64,000 nucleotides of DNA from Corticimicrobacter populi (GCF_003123725.1 NZ_QETA01000002.1:1-64000); one strand, 5' to 3'; counted from the first letter of the stretch, positions 14,887 through 25,513 are shown. Made by a program: numbers and translations. Notes: generated from the letters alone by a model not told the origin.

Positions 14887-17211
14887 ATGCACACTGATTC
14901 CAGATCAGGCCAGGCCGCTCCAGAGCGGATGGCCTGGTATTCGCCCGTCCTGTTCGGTACTGCCGGCCTGTTGCTGGCGACCGCTTCTTCCCATGCCCAG
15001 GCGCAGCAGGCCACTTCAGCCGAGCAGACGGCTCCGGGCGTATCAACCCTGTCCGCCATCCAGATTGGCGGGCAGGTCGATGCGCCGACCGAGGACACCC
15101 ATTCGTATACCGTGCCGGACTCGAACCTGTCGACCGGCCTGAACATGAGCCTGAAAGAGACGCCGCAATCGGTGTCGGTCGTAACGCGCCAGCAGATGGA
15201 CGATCAGGCCATGGAAACCATTGGCGACGTGCTGGGCAGTACGACCGGGATCACGTTCACGGAACTGGATAATGGTGCCCGTACGACTTACCGTGCACGT
15301 GGCTTCGATATCACGAATTACAAGGTGGATGGCCTCGCTACGGTGGGAGGCTCGGCCTTCAGCGGTGCCGGCAATTCGTTCAACATGGATCTCTATGATC
15401 ATGTCGGTATCGTGCGTGGAGCCAATGGCTTGTTGGGCGGCATCGGTGATCCGTCTGCCACGATCGATCTGGTGCGCAAGCGTCCCGGCCGTGAGTTTGG
15501 TGGCAGCCTGACGCTGCGTGGCGGCAGCTGGGACAAGAAAAATCTGGTGGGTGACATCAACGTACCCTGGACCGAGGATGGCCGCATTCGCTCGCGTCTG
15601 GTCGTCAGCGCCGAGGACTCGGACGGATTTCGGGATCGCGAGAAGCTGGAGCGCCAGGGCGTACTGGCCAGTGTCGAGATGGACGTGACCGAGCGCACGC
15701 AGGTGGGTATCGGTTACCAGTACGAGCACAGCATCACACGCGGAGCCTCCTGGGGGGCCAATGTACCGATCTGGTTTGCCGATGGCACCGAAACCAATTT
15801 CAGCCGCAAGTTCAATCCGGTGGCTGACTGGAGCAAGACCAAGCGCGAAGGTCATACCCTGTTCGCCTCGGTGGACCATCGCTTCGAGAACGACTGGAAA
15901 GTGAGCGCCAATTACGCCTATACGAGCCGCGACGATCTGAACAACATGGGCGTCGTCAAGGTCAATAATGGCGGAGTGGTCTGGCCGCACTGGAGCCAGG
16001 ATGGCAGCGGAGCCTACCTCAATGCGATCCACTCCGAGAGCGAGAGCGAGAACAACGCTTTTGCGGTGGATCTGTCGGGACCGTTCAACCTGTTCGGTCG
16101 CCAGCATGAACTGCTGTTTGGCCTGAATGGCTCGCGTCTGCGTGAAACGTCTTATACCTTCAATGGCAGCAATTGCAGCATTGATGGCATGCCTGGATTC
16201 CGGGGTGGCTGCCAGTATCGTACGGAACTGCCCGTTACCGACTGGCGCTACTGGGATGGCAGCGAATACGGCAACTACCAGACGTTCCGTACCGGGGCGC
16301 GCAATGTGACCCGCACCACGCTCTATGGTGGCTATGTGGCCGGACGCTTCGAGCTGACCGATGACCTGAGCCTGGTGGCCGGTCTGCGTCGCAGCGAATA
16401 CAAGACCTATGTTGATGGCTACAACGCTTCGGGTGCGCGCACGGGCCGCAGTGGCGAAAACCGGGCGCGGGCCTGGACACCTTACTATGGCCTGGTCTAC
16501 AACCTGACGCCGACTTACTCGGTCTATGCCAGTTATACCGACGTTTTCACGCCCCAGACCCAGAAAGACGAGAGTGGCGGTACGCTCAAGCCAATCACGG
16601 GGGCCAGCTACGAAGCCGGTATCAAGGGCGAGTGGCTGAATGGTGCGCTCAACGCCTCGCTGGCTGCATTCCGCAGCAAGCAGGAGGATGTGGCACTGCG
16701 AGATGGCGACCGACTGACCCCGGATGGCGCGCAAGCATACGTGACCGGCACCGGCATCAAGGTCAAGGGTTTCGATGCCGAGCTGGCGGGTGCGTTGACG
16801 CCTTCGTGGAATGTCTATCTGGGCTATACCTACCTGGATGTCGAGAACAACGACACGGCTGAGCGGCCTGACCCCCGCCACCTGTTGCGCCTGAACACGA
16901 CCTATCGACTGTCGGGCGCGCTCGCCGGGCTGACGGTGGGGGGCGGCGTGTCGTGGCAGGGCAAGACAATCGGTGTGCCGTATCCTGGCCGTCCCGATGG
17001 TAACGGCGGTTTCGATGACTCCCCTGTTTCTCTGAGTGGCTACGCCCTGTTCAATGCCATGGCCCGCTACGAAATCAACAAGAACCTGTCGGCGACGCTC
17101 AATGTCAGCAATCTGTTCGACAAGACCTACTATCGCCAGTACGGTTTCTACAACGGCCTGATCTACGGCGAGCCGCGCCGGGTGACGCTGTCGCTGCAGG
17201 CGAAGTTCTGA
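14887..17211 (+). CDS. TonB-dependent siderophore receptor, FhuE-like
   Basis: 774 residues with a signal peptide (FGTAGLLLATASSHAQAQQ). The plug domain contains SLKETPQSVSVVTRQQMDDQ, TYRARGFDITNYKVDGL and VGIVRGANGLLGGIGDPSATIDLVRKRP, and the barrel ends with the canonical phenylalanine (VTLSLQAKF). The SNLSTGLNMSLKETPQSVSV opening and overall length match FhuE-type receptors for ferric coprogen/rhodotorulic-acid-like hydroxamates; the exact ligand cannot be read from sequence. There is no STN domain, so it is a transport-only receptor unlike the one at 6647-9523. It is followed by a strong terminator and preceded divergently by a two-component system. Confidence 0.88.
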   Translation: MHTDSRSGQAAPERMAWYSPVLFGTAGLLLATASSHAQAQQATSAEQTAPGVSTLSAIQIGGQVDAPTEDTHSYTVPDSNLSTGLNMSLKETPQSVSVVTRQQMDDQAMETIGDVLGSTTGITFTELDNGARTTYRARGFDITNYKVDGLATVGGSAFSGAGNSFNMDLYDHVGIVRGANGLLGGIGDPSATIDLVRKRPGREFGGSLTLRGGSWDKKNLVGDINVPWTEDGRIRSRLVVSAEDSDGFRDREKLERQGVLASVEMDVTERTQVGIGYQYEHSITRGASWGANVPIWFADGTETNFSRKFNPVADWSKTKREGHTLFASVDHRFENDWKVSANYAYTSRDDLNNMGVVKVNNGGVVWPHWSQDGSGAYLNAIHSESESENNAFAVDLSGPFNLFGRQHELLFGLNGSRLRETSYTFNGSNCSIDGMPGFRGGCQYRTELPVTDWRYWDGSEYGNYQTFRTGARNVTRTTLYGGYVAGRFELTDDLSLVAGLRRSEYKTYVDGYNASGARTGRSGENRARAWTPYYGLVYNLTPTYSVYASYTDVFTPQTQKDESGGTLKPITGASYEAGIKGEWLNGALNASLAAFRSKQEDVALRDGDRLTPDGAQAYVTGTGIKVKGFDAELAGALTPSWNVYLGYTYLDVENNDTAERPDPRHLLRLNTTYRLSGALAGLTVGGGVSWQGKTIGVPYPGRPDGNGGFDDSPVSLSGYALFNAMARYEINKNLSATLNVSNLFDKTYYRQYGFYNGLIYGEPRRVTLSLQAKF

Positions 17212-17259
17212 GGGAAGTTTCCGGGCGGACTGTGTAAACGGTCTGTCCGCGCCAGACAG

Positions 17260-17286
17260 AAAGGCCGTCCTGCTGGACGGCCTTTT
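17260..17286. terminator. Bidirectional rho-independent terminator
   Basis: An 11-bp stem AAAGGCCGTCC / GGACGGCCTTT with a TGCT loop, followed by T residues on the plus strand and mirrored on the minus strand. It sits between the convergent fhuE-like receptor and asparaginase genes and can end both transcripts. Confidence 0.85.
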
Positions 17287-17313
17287 CCATGTAACTGCGA
17301 CGTCAGGCGGGCA

Positions 17314-18498
<1,185 letters not shown>

Positions 18499-18507
18499 CT
18501 AGTAGCG

Positions 18508-19293
18508 TCAGATCCCTGCCCAGTCGATGGGTGCGTGCCCCTGTTGCCGCAGCCACGCATTGGCCTGGGCAAAATGGGCGCAGCCCAGAAAGGGCTGGGG
18601 TGGACGCCGGGCCGACAGCGGTGACGGATGGTTGGCCGTCAGGACCAGATGTCCAGCCCCCTCTGGCAGCAGCGCCTGCTTGGCCTGGGCATGTGCGCCC
18701 CACAGCAGGAAGGCCTTGGGGCCGGTACGGGCCACACTGTGGATGATTGCGTCGGTAAAGGCTTCCCACCCTTGCCGGGCATGGGAAGCCGGCTGGCCGT
18801 CTTCGACAGTCAGTACGGTATTGAGCAGCAGCACGCCCTGTCGTGCCCAGCGCGTCAGATCGTTGTCGTAGCCGGCACTGCGGGTTTTGGCATCGACTGT
18901 GAGTGTGGGCTCCTGCAAGAGCGACGGCTGGAGGGGGGGCGAGCCGCCTGCTGTGGCAGGCAAACCGGCGATTTCCAGGAAAATATTGCGCAGGCTGGGC
19001 GGTCGCCTGAGGCCGGTCGGCACCGAAAACGCCAGCCCTTGTGCCTGGCCCGGTCCATGGTAGGGATCCTGTCCCAGGATGATGACCCGGACGGTGTCAG
19101 GTGCCGTCAGGTGCAGCGCACGGAACGGCTCGGGCGGATAGATCGTGGCACTGGCCTGGCGTCGCTGTTCGATGTAGCGGTCCAGGGCGGCAAACGAGGG
19201 GGCTGTCAGTGCATCCTGCAGGCGTGCGTGCCAGGCGGGGGGCAGGTGCTGTGCGTGTGCGTGAATCGGTTCCTGGAGCTGCGTGTGCGTCAT
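18508..19293 (-). CDS. ung: Uracil-DNA glycosylase, family 1
   Basis: 261 residues from the ATG at 19293; a longer open frame upstream has no homology. Motif A IILGQDPYHGPGQAQGLAFS supplies the catalytic Asp76. ARQGVLLLNTVLTVEDGQPASH and NHPSPLSARR (catalytic histidine and minor-groove loop) complete the family-1 set. It removes uracil from DNA to start base excision repair. Between NIFLEI and WARQGVLL the protein has about 20 residues more than E. coli Ung (GGSPPLQPSLLQEPTLTVDA region). The catalytic parts are intact. Confidence 0.93.
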   Translation of the reverse strand: MTHTQLQEPIHAHAQHLPPAWHARLQDALTAPSFAALDRYIEQRRQASATIYPPEPFRALHLTAPDTVRVIILGQDPYHGPGQAQGLAFSVPTGLRRPPSLRNIFLEIAGLPATAGGSPPLQPSLLQEPTLTVDAKTRSAGYDNDLTRWARQGVLLLNTVLTVEDGQPASHARQGWEAFTDAIIHSVARTGPKAFLLWGAHAQAKQALLPEGAGHLVLTANHPSPLSARRPPQPFLGCAHFAQANAWLRQQGHAPIDWAGI

Positions 19294-19381
19294 GCAAATG
19301 CCTGGCTTGGGAATGCGTCCGCACACATAGGTTGGACGCGATGTGAGGGAAGGGCGAAAGGGGGCATGTGGCGAGTGAGGC

Positions 19382-20197
19382 TCAACGCTGGTCCAGTGTG
19401 GCCCCGCCATCGACGCGCAGGTCATGCAGCGTAATGTGTCCGGCCCGCTTTGACAGCAGGAACAGGATGGCATCGGCAATATCGTCGGGTGTGGCGATTT
19501 TGCCCAGCGGGATGCCGAGCCTGAACTGGGCGGCATCACCCTGCAGCACGGTGTCGAGCGATGATCCCTGACGCCACATGGCACGTTGCATCTCGGTGTC
19601 GGTCGAGCCTGGGCTGACGACATTGACACGGATGCCATGCGGGGCCAGTTCCAGGGCCAGGCAGGCACTCATCTGCGTGACGGCGGCCTTGGAGGCGGCA
19701 TAGGCACCCATGCCGGCGCGAGGCGTACCGGCCGCGTTCGAACTGACATTGACAATGGCACCCCGGCCCTGTTCGATCATGCTGCGCGCCACACGGCGGC
19801 AGACATTGAATACCCCGGTCGTGTTGATATTGAATACCCGCAGCCATTGCGCATCGGTCAGATCGACGATGCGGCCCATTTGCAGTACGCCGGCCACGCA
19901 GGACAGGTATTGCACCGGGCCATGCTGCTGCTCGGCGGCGGCAATGGCGGTCTCGACGGCGGCAGCATCGCCGACATCGACCGACTGCAGGCACAGGGCA
20001 TCCGGTTCGCCGATGCCATCGGCGTCCCAGGCCAATCCGGCCAATGCGGAGGTATCCAGATCCAGAGCGCTGACCCGGGCACCCAGTGCCAGCAATCGCA
20101 GGCTCAGTGCCCGCCCAATGCCGCTGGCTGCTCCTGTGACCAGGACGTGGCGACCGAAAAATTCCACATCGGGATGGGGTGTGGCAGGCTGGTGCAT
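19382..20197 (-). CDS. EntA-like SDR: 2,3-dihydro-2,3-dihydroxybenzoate dehydrogenase homologue
   Basis: 271 residues, short-chain dehydrogenase. The NAD site is VLVTGAASGIGRA, the catalytic set is S (NVSSNAAGTPR), Y and K (YAASKAAV), and the C-terminus reads NVVSPGSTDTEMQRAMW ... GIPLGKIATPDDIADAILFLLS ... HITLHDLRVDGGATL. These last segments follow E. coli EntA closely (STDTDMQR, GIPLGKIARP, HITLQDIVVDGGSTL) and distinguish it from generic SDRs. EntA oxidises the diene precursor to 2,3-dihydroxybenzoate for catecholate siderophores. No entB, entC or entE is in the window, so either the pathway lies elsewhere or this enzyme has another cyclic-diol substrate. It is separated from ridA by 58 bp. 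Confidence 0.72.
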   Translation of the reverse strand: MHQPATPHPDVEFFGRHVLVTGAASGIGRALSLRLLALGARVSALDLDTSALAGLAWDADGIGEPDALCLQSVDVGDAAAVETAIAAAEQQHGPVQYLSCVAGVLQMGRIVDLTDAQWLRVFNINTTGVFNVCRRVARSMIEQGRGAIVNVSSNAAGTPRAGMGAYAASKAAVTQMSACLALELAPHGIRVNVVSPGSTDTEMQRAMWRQGSSLDTVLQGDAAQFRLGIPLGKIATPDDIADAILFLLSKRAGHITLHDLRVDGGATLDQR

Positions 20198-20255
20198 GAG
20201 ATGGGTCCGAGGCAGGGTGATGGCAGCGCACAGGTGTGAGCTGCGCGATGATGAA

Positions 20256-20609
20256 TTACTTGAGTGCGGCGGTAATGACGATCTCGACCTTGATGTCGGC
20301 ATTGGCCAGGCGGGCCTCGATGGTGGCGCGCGGCGGGGCGTTGCCGTCGGCGACCCAGGCATCCCAGGCCTTGTTCATGCCGGGAAACTCCTGCATGTTG
20401 GCGACGAAGATCTGTGCCATCAGGATGCGTGACTTGTCGGTACCGGCCTCGGCCAGCAGGCGGTCGATGATCTGCAGGACTTCGGCGGTCTGGCCGGTGA
20501 TGTCCTGATCGGTGTTCTCGGGGATCTGGCCGGCCAGATAGGCCACACCGTTGTAGACCGCCATGTCGGAGAGGCGCTTTTCGACGTTGAAACGCTTGAT
20601 GTCGCTCAT
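20256..20609 (-). CDS. RidA-family enamine/imine deaminase
   Basis: 117 residues, the usual length for the Rid superfamily. It has MAVYNGVAYLAGQIPENTDQDITGQTAEVLQIIDRLLAEAG, and the terminal half NAPPRATIEARLANADIKVEIVITAALK carries the substrate-carboxylate arginine (PPRATIEA). RidA proteins release ammonia from reactive 2-aminoacrylate-type imines made by PLP enzymes or amino-acid oxidases. As last gene of the hydantoin operon it fits a role in detoxifying imines from the D-amino acids produced. A strong intercistronic hairpin lies between it and the racemase gene. Confidence 0.88.
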   Translation of the reverse strand: MSDIKRFNVEKRLSDMAVYNGVAYLAGQIPENTDQDITGQTAEVLQIIDRLLAEAGTDKSRILMAQIFVANMQEFPGMNKAWDAWVADGNAPPRATIEARLANADIKVEIVITAALK

Positions 20610-20637
20610 TGAATCATTCCCTTGTGTGTTGTGGATG

Positions 20638-20660
20638 CCCCAGGGCGATAAGCCCTGGGG
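20638..20660 (-). other. Intercistronic hairpin between racemase and ridA genes
   Basis: A 9-bp stem CCCCAGGGC / GCCCTGGGG with a GATAA loop (23 nt), further supported by ATGCCC/GGGCAT flanks. There is no T-run in the direction of transcription, so it is more likely an RNA-stability or processing element that sets ridA apart from the rest of the operon than a terminator. Confidence 0.5.
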
Positions 20661-20719
20661 TGGGCATTGACCGCCGGGAACATTGTAGCGGCTTCGCGTG
20701 CTGTTGCATGCGTCTGCGC

Positions 20720-21397
20720 TCAGGCCGATTCCGACGATGGCGAGGCTGCCAGCAGGCGACCGATGGCCATGCCGGCTGCGGCACGGCAGGGCTCGACGAC
20801 AGGGATGCCGAGCGCATCCTCCATGGGTTCTTGCATGGCAGCCATGCCTGCGCAGCCTAGTACCACAACGTCGGCACCGTCTTCATCGCGCAGTTGTCGG
20901 CCAACCTCGATCAGCCGCTGCAGCGACCGGGCAGGGTCTGCAACCTCCGCAACAGTAAAGCCGGCAGCCCGCTCGCGTACCACGCGGTGTTGCAGGCCCA
21001 TCGAGGCAAAGTAGCGCATATGGCGTGGAATGGAACTGGCTCCGACTGCAATCACGCCGATGCGCTGGCCCCGCATGCAGGCCGAGAACATGGCAGCCTC
21101 GCCGATGCCGAAGACCGGCTTGCGTGTTGTTTCGCGCACGGCATGCAGGCCCGGATCGCTGAAGCAGGCCAACACGAAACTGGCAGCGTCGTGCTCCAGT
21201 TCTGCTACCTTCTGGCACAGGGGCAGAATCACTGCGTCTGCATCGCGCTGGGTCTGGATGCCAGGAGGGCCTTCGTGCAGCGTCAGGCACTCGAGCCGGA
21301 TGCCGGGCAAGGCGGGAATGTGCGCCAGCGCATCCCGTATGGAGTCGGTCACATGGACCAGCGAATTAGGATTGATGACATAGATGCCTGCGGTCAT
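20720..21397 (-). CDS. Asp/Glu/hydantoin racemase family protein
   Basis: 225 residues from the ATG at 21397, preceded by GGAGAA. The family cysteines are present in ACFSDPGLHAVRE and VVLGCAGMAAM, with GIGEAAMFSACMRGQRIGVIAVG between them. These two cysteines are the acid/base pair of the Asp/Glu racemase superfamily. Position in an operon with D-hydantoinase and N-carbamoyl-D-amino-acid hydrolase points to a hydantoin racemase (HyuE type) that converts L-5-substituted hydantoins to the D form. Maleate isomerase and amino-acid racemase are alternatives within the superfamily. Confidence 0.82.
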   Translation of the reverse strand: MTAGIYVINPNSLVHVTDSIRDALAHIPALPGIRLECLTLHEGPPGIQTQRDADAVILPLCQKVAELEHDAASFVLACFSDPGLHAVRETTRKPVFGIGEAAMFSACMRGQRIGVIAVGASSIPRHMRYFASMGLQHRVVRERAAGFTVAEVADPARSLQRLIEVGRQLRDEDGADVVVLGCAGMAAMQEPMEDALGIPVVEPCRAAAGMAIGRLLAASPSSESA

Positions 21398-21437
21398 GAT
21401 CCGGGGTTCTCCAGGTGTGCGAAGGGTCGGTGACATA

Positions 21438-22124
21438 TCAGTACATGGCTCCCATGGCGAGGCGGCGGCGCTTTTCCATCCGGCCCAGCATGACCACCAG
21501 CGGCCAGAGCAGGACGAAATACACCAGTGCGGCAAACACGATGGGGGTGGGGTTGTAGAGCATGGATTGCGCTGTACGGGCGGCATACAGCATCTCGGGC
21601 ACGGAGACGACGCTGGCAATGCTGGTCAGCTTGACCACTTCGATCATGTTGCTGACCAGGTCGGGCGAGACATTGCGTACGGCCTGGGGGATCTGGACAT
21701 GCAGCATGGTCTGCAGCGCGCTCATCCCGGTCGAACGGGCAGCTTCGACCTGACCGCGCGGGACACTGGCAAGACCGGCTCGCAGGATTTCGCCGAAATA
21801 GCTGGAGTTGTTCAGCATGAAGCCCAGGGCCACGCTCTGCAGCGGCGACAGTTCCAGTCCCAGATAGGGCAGGCCGGTGTAGATGAGCACCAGCAGTACA
21901 AGCGGCGGGAATGCCCTGAACAGATCGGTGTAGGCGATCAGCAGGGCGCGCACGACGCGGTTGCGCACGCAATGGCCGGCGATGGCCAGCACGAAGCCGC
22001 TGGCAAGGCCCAGCGGAATGACGCAGGCCGACAGCAAGAGCGTATTGACCAGGCCTTTCAGTATGTAAGGCCCTACCTCGCGGATGACGTCGAGGTTGAA
22101 GAAGTAGTAGATGATCTGTTCCAT
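21438..22124 (-). CDS. Amino-acid-type ABC transporter permease (second)
   Basis: 228 residues, HisM/GlnP-type inner-membrane permease. It has about five membrane segments and the EAA loop [41 protein letters not shown] that docks onto the ATPase. FRAFPPLVLLVLIYTGLPYLG is the other hallmark of polar-amino-acid permeases. It lies 27 bp downstream of the paired permease and should form the heterodimeric channel with it. Operon context suggests uptake of a hydantoin or carbamoyl amino acid instead of a free amino acid. Confidence 0.9.
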   Translation of the reverse strand: MEQIIYYFFNLDVIREVGPYILKGLVNTLLLSACVIPLGLASGFVLAIAGHCVRNRVVRALLIAYTDLFRAFPPLVLLVLIYTGLPYLGLELSPLQSVALGFMLNNSSYFGEILRAGLASVPRGQVEAARSTGMSALQTMLHVQIPQAVRNVSPDLVSNMIEVVKLTSIASVVSVPEMLYAARTAQSMLYNPTPIVFAALVYFVLLWPLVVMLGRMEKRRRLAMGAMY

Positions 22125-22151
22125 GGCGATGTCCTGTCTCGGCTGTCGGCT

Positions 22152-22838
22152 TCAGTGCTGGCCCTGGCCCTGGCCATAGCGGGTTTCGAGCATGCGGGCG
22201 GCGATGACCACCGGCAGGAAAATCAGCAGGTAGCCTATGGCCCCCATCACCAGAGGCGTCGGATTGCCGGCGAAGCTGGTGGCCGAAGTAGCCTGGTTGA
22301 GAATTTCGTTGAGCGCGGCAACCGAGCCGTAGGCCGTTCCCTTGGTAATGGCGATGACGCGGTTGGTCAGTGGCGCGATCATCATGCGGCAGGCCAGAGG
22401 CAGCACGACCCAGACCATGGTCTGGGTATGGCTCATGCCGGTTGAGCGTGCTGCTTCGCTCAGGCCGCGTGGCTGGGTGGCGATGCCGGCCCAGAATACT
22501 TCCTCCGAGAAGGCGGCCAGGACCAGTGTCAGCGATAGCCAGGTAGCGGTGAATGCGCCCATCGACAGCCCGACGAATGGCAGGGCGTAGTAGAACAGGA
22601 TGATCAGGATCAGGGGCGGCAGTGTGCGGAATACATCGACGAAGGCCGTGATCAGCCAGCGCAGCGCACGGCATGGCAGTGTGCGCAGATAGGCCAGGAA
22701 CAGGCCCAGCAGCAGGCCAGCGACAATGATGGCCAGCCCCAGTTCCAGAGTGACGCGTGCACCTTCCAGTATCTGCGGCAGGTACTGGGCAGCAATTTCC
22801 GGATTGAAGAACGTGAATACCAGCCGATCAAGGTTCAT
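22152..22838 (-). CDS. Amino-acid-type ABC transporter permease (first)
   Basis: 228 residues, partner of the permease encoded immediately downstream. It has [21 protein letters not shown] and the EAA loop [40 protein letters not shown]. Its ATG overlaps the stop of the ATPase gene by 4 bp, so translation is coupled. Two distinct permeases with one ATPase and one binding protein is the normal stoichiometry for histidine/glutamine-type importers. Confidence 0.9.
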   Translation of the reverse strand: MNLDRLVFTFFNPEIAAQYLPQILEGARVTLELGLAIIVAGLLLGLFLAYLRTLPCRALRWLITAFVDVFRTLPPLILIILFYYALPFVGLSMGAFTATWLSLTLVLAAFSEEVFWAGIATQPRGLSEAARSTGMSHTQTMVWVVLPLACRMMIAPLTNRVIAITKGTAYGSVAALNEILNQATSATSFAGNPTPLVMGAIGYLLIFLPVVIAARMLETRYGQGQGQH

Positions 22839-23596
22839 GACAGGGCTCCGGCACGCTGGGCCGAGCGCGAGATGAAGGCGGCCGTGCGGGGCTGTGTCGG
22901 TGCGCCGAATATCTGTGCTGGCGTGCCCTGTTCGACGATGACGCCCTGGTCCATGAATATGACCCGGTCTGAGGCCGCCTGGGCAAAGGACATTTCGTGC
23001 GTCACCACCATCATCGTCATGCCGCTGGCGCGCAGTTCGCGCATCACTTCCAGGACGCCATCGACCATTTCCGGGTCGAGCGCGCTGGTGGGCTCATCGA
23101 ACAGGATCATGGCGGGTTCCAGTGCGATGGCTCGCGCAATGCCTACGCGCTGCTGTTGTCCACCCGATAGCTGGGAGGGTCGGGCGTCGGCCTTGTGCGC
23201 CATGCCTACACATTCCAGCGCAGCCAGTGCCAGCTGGTCGGCGCTGGTTGCATCGAATTTCTTGACCTTGCGCAGCGCCAGTGTGACGTTGCCCTTGACT
23301 GTCAGGTGCGGATACAGGTTGAACGACTGGAATACCATGCCCAGCCGCAGTCGCAACTGGTTCAGTGTTTTGCCCCTGGCATGGCTGATGTCATGGCCTT
23401 CGACCAGGATTTCACCGCCGCTGGCCTCCTCCATCCGGTTGCAGCAGCGCAGCAGGGTGCTCTTGCCGGATCCGGATGGGCCAATGACGGAAATCAGCTC
23501 CCCTGCACGCACGTCCAGGTTGATGCCCCTGAGGACGGGCGTTGCGCCATAGTTCTTGTGGAGTCGGTTGACTTGCAGGATGAGCGGAGTGTTCAT
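22835..23596 (-). CDS. Amino-acid-type ABC transporter ATP-binding protein
   Basis: 253 residues from the ATG at 23596. Walker [15 protein letters not shown]-loop [13 protein letters not shown], signature [15 protein letters not shown], Walker [17 protein letters not shown] and switch TVTHEMSFA-type ([16 protein letters not shown]) are all intact. The sequence NLYPHLTV with EMSFA is typical of the GlnQ/HisP subfamily. It energises the two permeases downstream. A longer frame to 23665 exists but starts within the preceding intergenic stretch and adds nothing conserved. Confidence 0.93.
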   Translation of the reverse strand: MNTPLILQVNRLHKNYGATPVLRGINLDVRAGELISVIGPSGSGKSTLLRCCNRMEEASGGEILVEGHDISHARGKTLNQLRLRLGMVFQSFNLYPHLTVKGNVTLALRKVKKFDATSADQLALAALECVGMAHKADARPSQLSGGQQQRVGIARAIALEPAMILFDEPTSALDPEMVDGVLEVMRELRASGMTMMVVTHEMSFAQAASDRVIFMDQGVIVEQGTPAQIFGAPTQPRTAAFISRSAQRAGALS

Positions 23597-23694
23597 GATC
23601 GAGTGGTCGTTGCGATTGAGGATGCGATCAGGGCCGGTGCCGAGTTCGCCTTGCCTGCGAGGCACGGCACCGTTGCAGCAAGTGCCGCTACCAA

Positions 23695-24531
23695 TCAGTT
23701 GCAGACGGGCGTGACGGGTGTCGGGTCGTAACCGTTCAGCCCCGGAATGCCGTGGCCTTCAGCGATAACTTCGGTCGCGGATTCCGGTTGGGGGGCGTAG
23801 CCGAACCATTTTTCATGGAGGGCGCGCAGTGAACCGTCCTGTTTCATGCATTTGAGAACGTTACTGACGCGATCGCGGCCGGCGACGTCATCGATGCGAA
23901 AGGGAATGGCCCAGACCGAGCCGGTCCGGATTTCGCCCAGCGTCTTGATGGCACGGTTGTTCTTGGCAGCCCAGATCGAGGGCGTGATGCCTGCCAGGTT
24001 GGCATCGGCACGGCCCGAGATCACGGCCTGGACTGCATCGGCGTTGGTGCCGTAGACACCGATTTCGAAGCCGTATTGTTCCTGGTTGGCGCGTGCCCAC
24101 TCCTCGGGACCCGAGCCCTTGTTCACGGTGATGGTCTTGCCGCGCAGGTCCTCCAGACCCTTCAGATCTTCACGGTCTTTAAGTACCACCAGCGTGAAGT
24201 TGTTGTCGAGATATCCTTCGGTGAAAAGCACCGACCGGGCGCGACTGTCGGAAACGGTGGTGGGGGCCAGCACGAAGTCGTACTTGCCGGCATTCATGGC
24301 GGGGATGAGGGCCGAATACTGGGCACCTTCGATATCGATGGTGGTGCCCAGGCGACGGGCGATTTCCTCGCCCAGTTCAATGTTGAATCCCTGGTAGCCG
24401 CCGCTCAGCTTGGGGAAAGCGTGTGGCGGGAAGTTGGCATCCACGCCGGTGCGCAGGGGGTCGGCCTGGACCGTGCCGGTGCTGCAGGCCAGCAGGAAAA
24501 TGGCAGAAAGATGGCGAAGCGAAAGTTTCAT
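23695..24531 (-). CDS. Amino-acid-type ABC solute-binding protein
   Basis: 278 residues with a signal peptide ([21 protein letters not shown]). The cysteine in it is not in a clear lipobox. SBP-3 domain motifs are [60 protein letters not shown], and [16 protein letters not shown]. It delivers ligand to the adjacent permeases and lies between the catabolic genes and the transporter genes, so its natural ligand is probably the operon's hydantoin-type substrate. Free amino acid uptake cannot be excluded. Confidence 0.88.
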   Translation of the reverse strand: MKLSLRHLSAIFLLACSTGTVQADPLRTGVDANFPPHAFPKLSGGYQGFNIELGEEIARRLGTTIDIEGAQYSALIPAMNAGKYDFVLAPTTVSDSRARSVLFTEGYLDNNFTLVVLKDREDLKGLEDLRGKTITVNKGSGPEEWARANQEQYGFEIGVYGTNADAVQAVISGRADANLAGITPSIWAAKNNRAIKTLGEIRTGSVWAIPFRIDDVAGRDRVSNVLKCMKQDGSLRALHEKWFGYAPQPESATEVIAEGHGIPGLNGYDPTPVTPVCN

Positions 24532-24577
24532 GGTCGGGCTCTCTGGATGATGGACAGGAAGGGGCAGGGGCGCGGGG

Positions 24578-25513
24578 TCAGGCAACCGGCTCGCCGGCAC
24601 CGGTGCGCTCGACGATCAGGCGGTAGTGTTCGGGGCTGCGGTGTTTGGCGAAATTGAAAACGTGCTGGCGCAGGTTTTCGCCCAGGGTCAGATCGATATC
24701 GGCGACGATGACTTCGTCTTCTTCACCGCTGGTGCGGGCCACGATTTCGCCGGTGGGGGCGACGATGACCGAACTGCCGATCATGTGATGGCCGTCCTCG
24801 GAGCCGCATTTGCCTGCGGCGGCTACCCAGATGCCGTTCTGGTAGGCGTTGGCCTGCAACGAGATCAGGTGGGTGGTGGTGCGCAGGTGTACCGGCTCGT
24901 TCCAGTGGATATTGACCGAGGGCGTGTTGTAGCCCAGCACGACCAGTTCGGCGCTCTGCAGTGCCATGACGCGGTAGGTTTCGGGCCAGCGGCGGTCGTT
25001 GCACAGACACATGCCCATGCGTACGTCCATGGCATCGAAGACACGGAAGCCCAGATCGCCGACTTCGAAGAATTTTTTCTCCAGATGCTGGAAAGGTGCC
25101 TCTGTCTTGTGGTCGTCGTGACCGGGCAGATGGATTTTTCGGTACTTGCCGACGATATTGCCCTTGTCGTCGACGATGATGGCGGTATTGAAGGCGCGGC
25201 CCTCCGGGGTCAGTTCGGCGTAGCCCAGGTAGAAGCCCACGCCCAGGCGGCGGGCTTCGTCAAACAGCGGCTGCACGTCTGGATTGGGCATGGCATGCTC
25301 GAAGAAGCGCGCCTCGGCTTCGGTTTTTTCCATCCAGTAGCGCGGGAAAAAAGTGGTCAGGGCCAGTTCGGGAAAAACCACCATGCGGGCCTGGCGTGCA
25401 TGGGCCTGGCGCAGCATGTCGATCAGGCGTCGCACGACCGATGCGCGATCGTCCTGCAGGTGTACCGGCCCCATCTGGGCCACGGCCAGTCCGAATTTCC
25501 GGGAAGTGCTCAT
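24578..25513 (-). CDS. N-carbamoyl-D-amino-acid hydrolase (nitrilase superfamily)
   Basis: 311 residues from the ATG at 25513. The carbon-nitrogen hydrolase triad is Glu49 (VVFPELALTTFFPR), Lys126 (KYRKIHLPG) and Cys171 (MCLCNDRRWPETYRV). The phrases PELALTTFFPR, FQHLEKKFFEVGDLGF, CNDRRWPET and NGIWVAAAGK follow the well-studied Agrobacterium D-carbamoylase closely, making this subfamily call firm. It cleaves N-carbamoyl-D-amino acids to the D-amino acid, carbon dioxide and ammonia. It lies 28 bp downstream of the hydantoinase, whose product it consumes. Confidence 0.9.
   Translation of the reverse strand: MSTSRKFGLAVAQMGPVHLQDDRASVVRRLIDMLRQAHARQARMVVFPELALTTFFPRYWMEKTEAEARFFEHAMPNPDVQPLFDEARRLGVGFYLGYAELTPEGRAFNTAIIVDDKGNIVGKYRKIHLPGHDDHKTEAPFQHLEKKFFEVGDLGFRVFDAMDVRMGMCLCNDRRWPETYRVMALQSAELVVLGYNTPSVNIHWNEPVHLRTTTHLISLQANAYQNGIWVAAAGKCGSEDGHHMIGSSVIVAPTGEIVARTSGEEDEVIVADIDLTLGENLRQHVFNFAKHRSPEHYRLIVERTGAGEPVA

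Noticed and set aside
15043-16881. 612-codon open frame opposite the FhuE-like receptor
   Set aside because: GC-rich antisense shadow. The plus strand encodes a full receptor with all plug and barrel motifs, and the antisense protein has no recognisable domain.
20638-20660. Rho-independent terminator ending the hydantoin operon before ridA
   Set aside because: A good stem but no T-run in the direction of transcription, so it is listed as a hairpin only.
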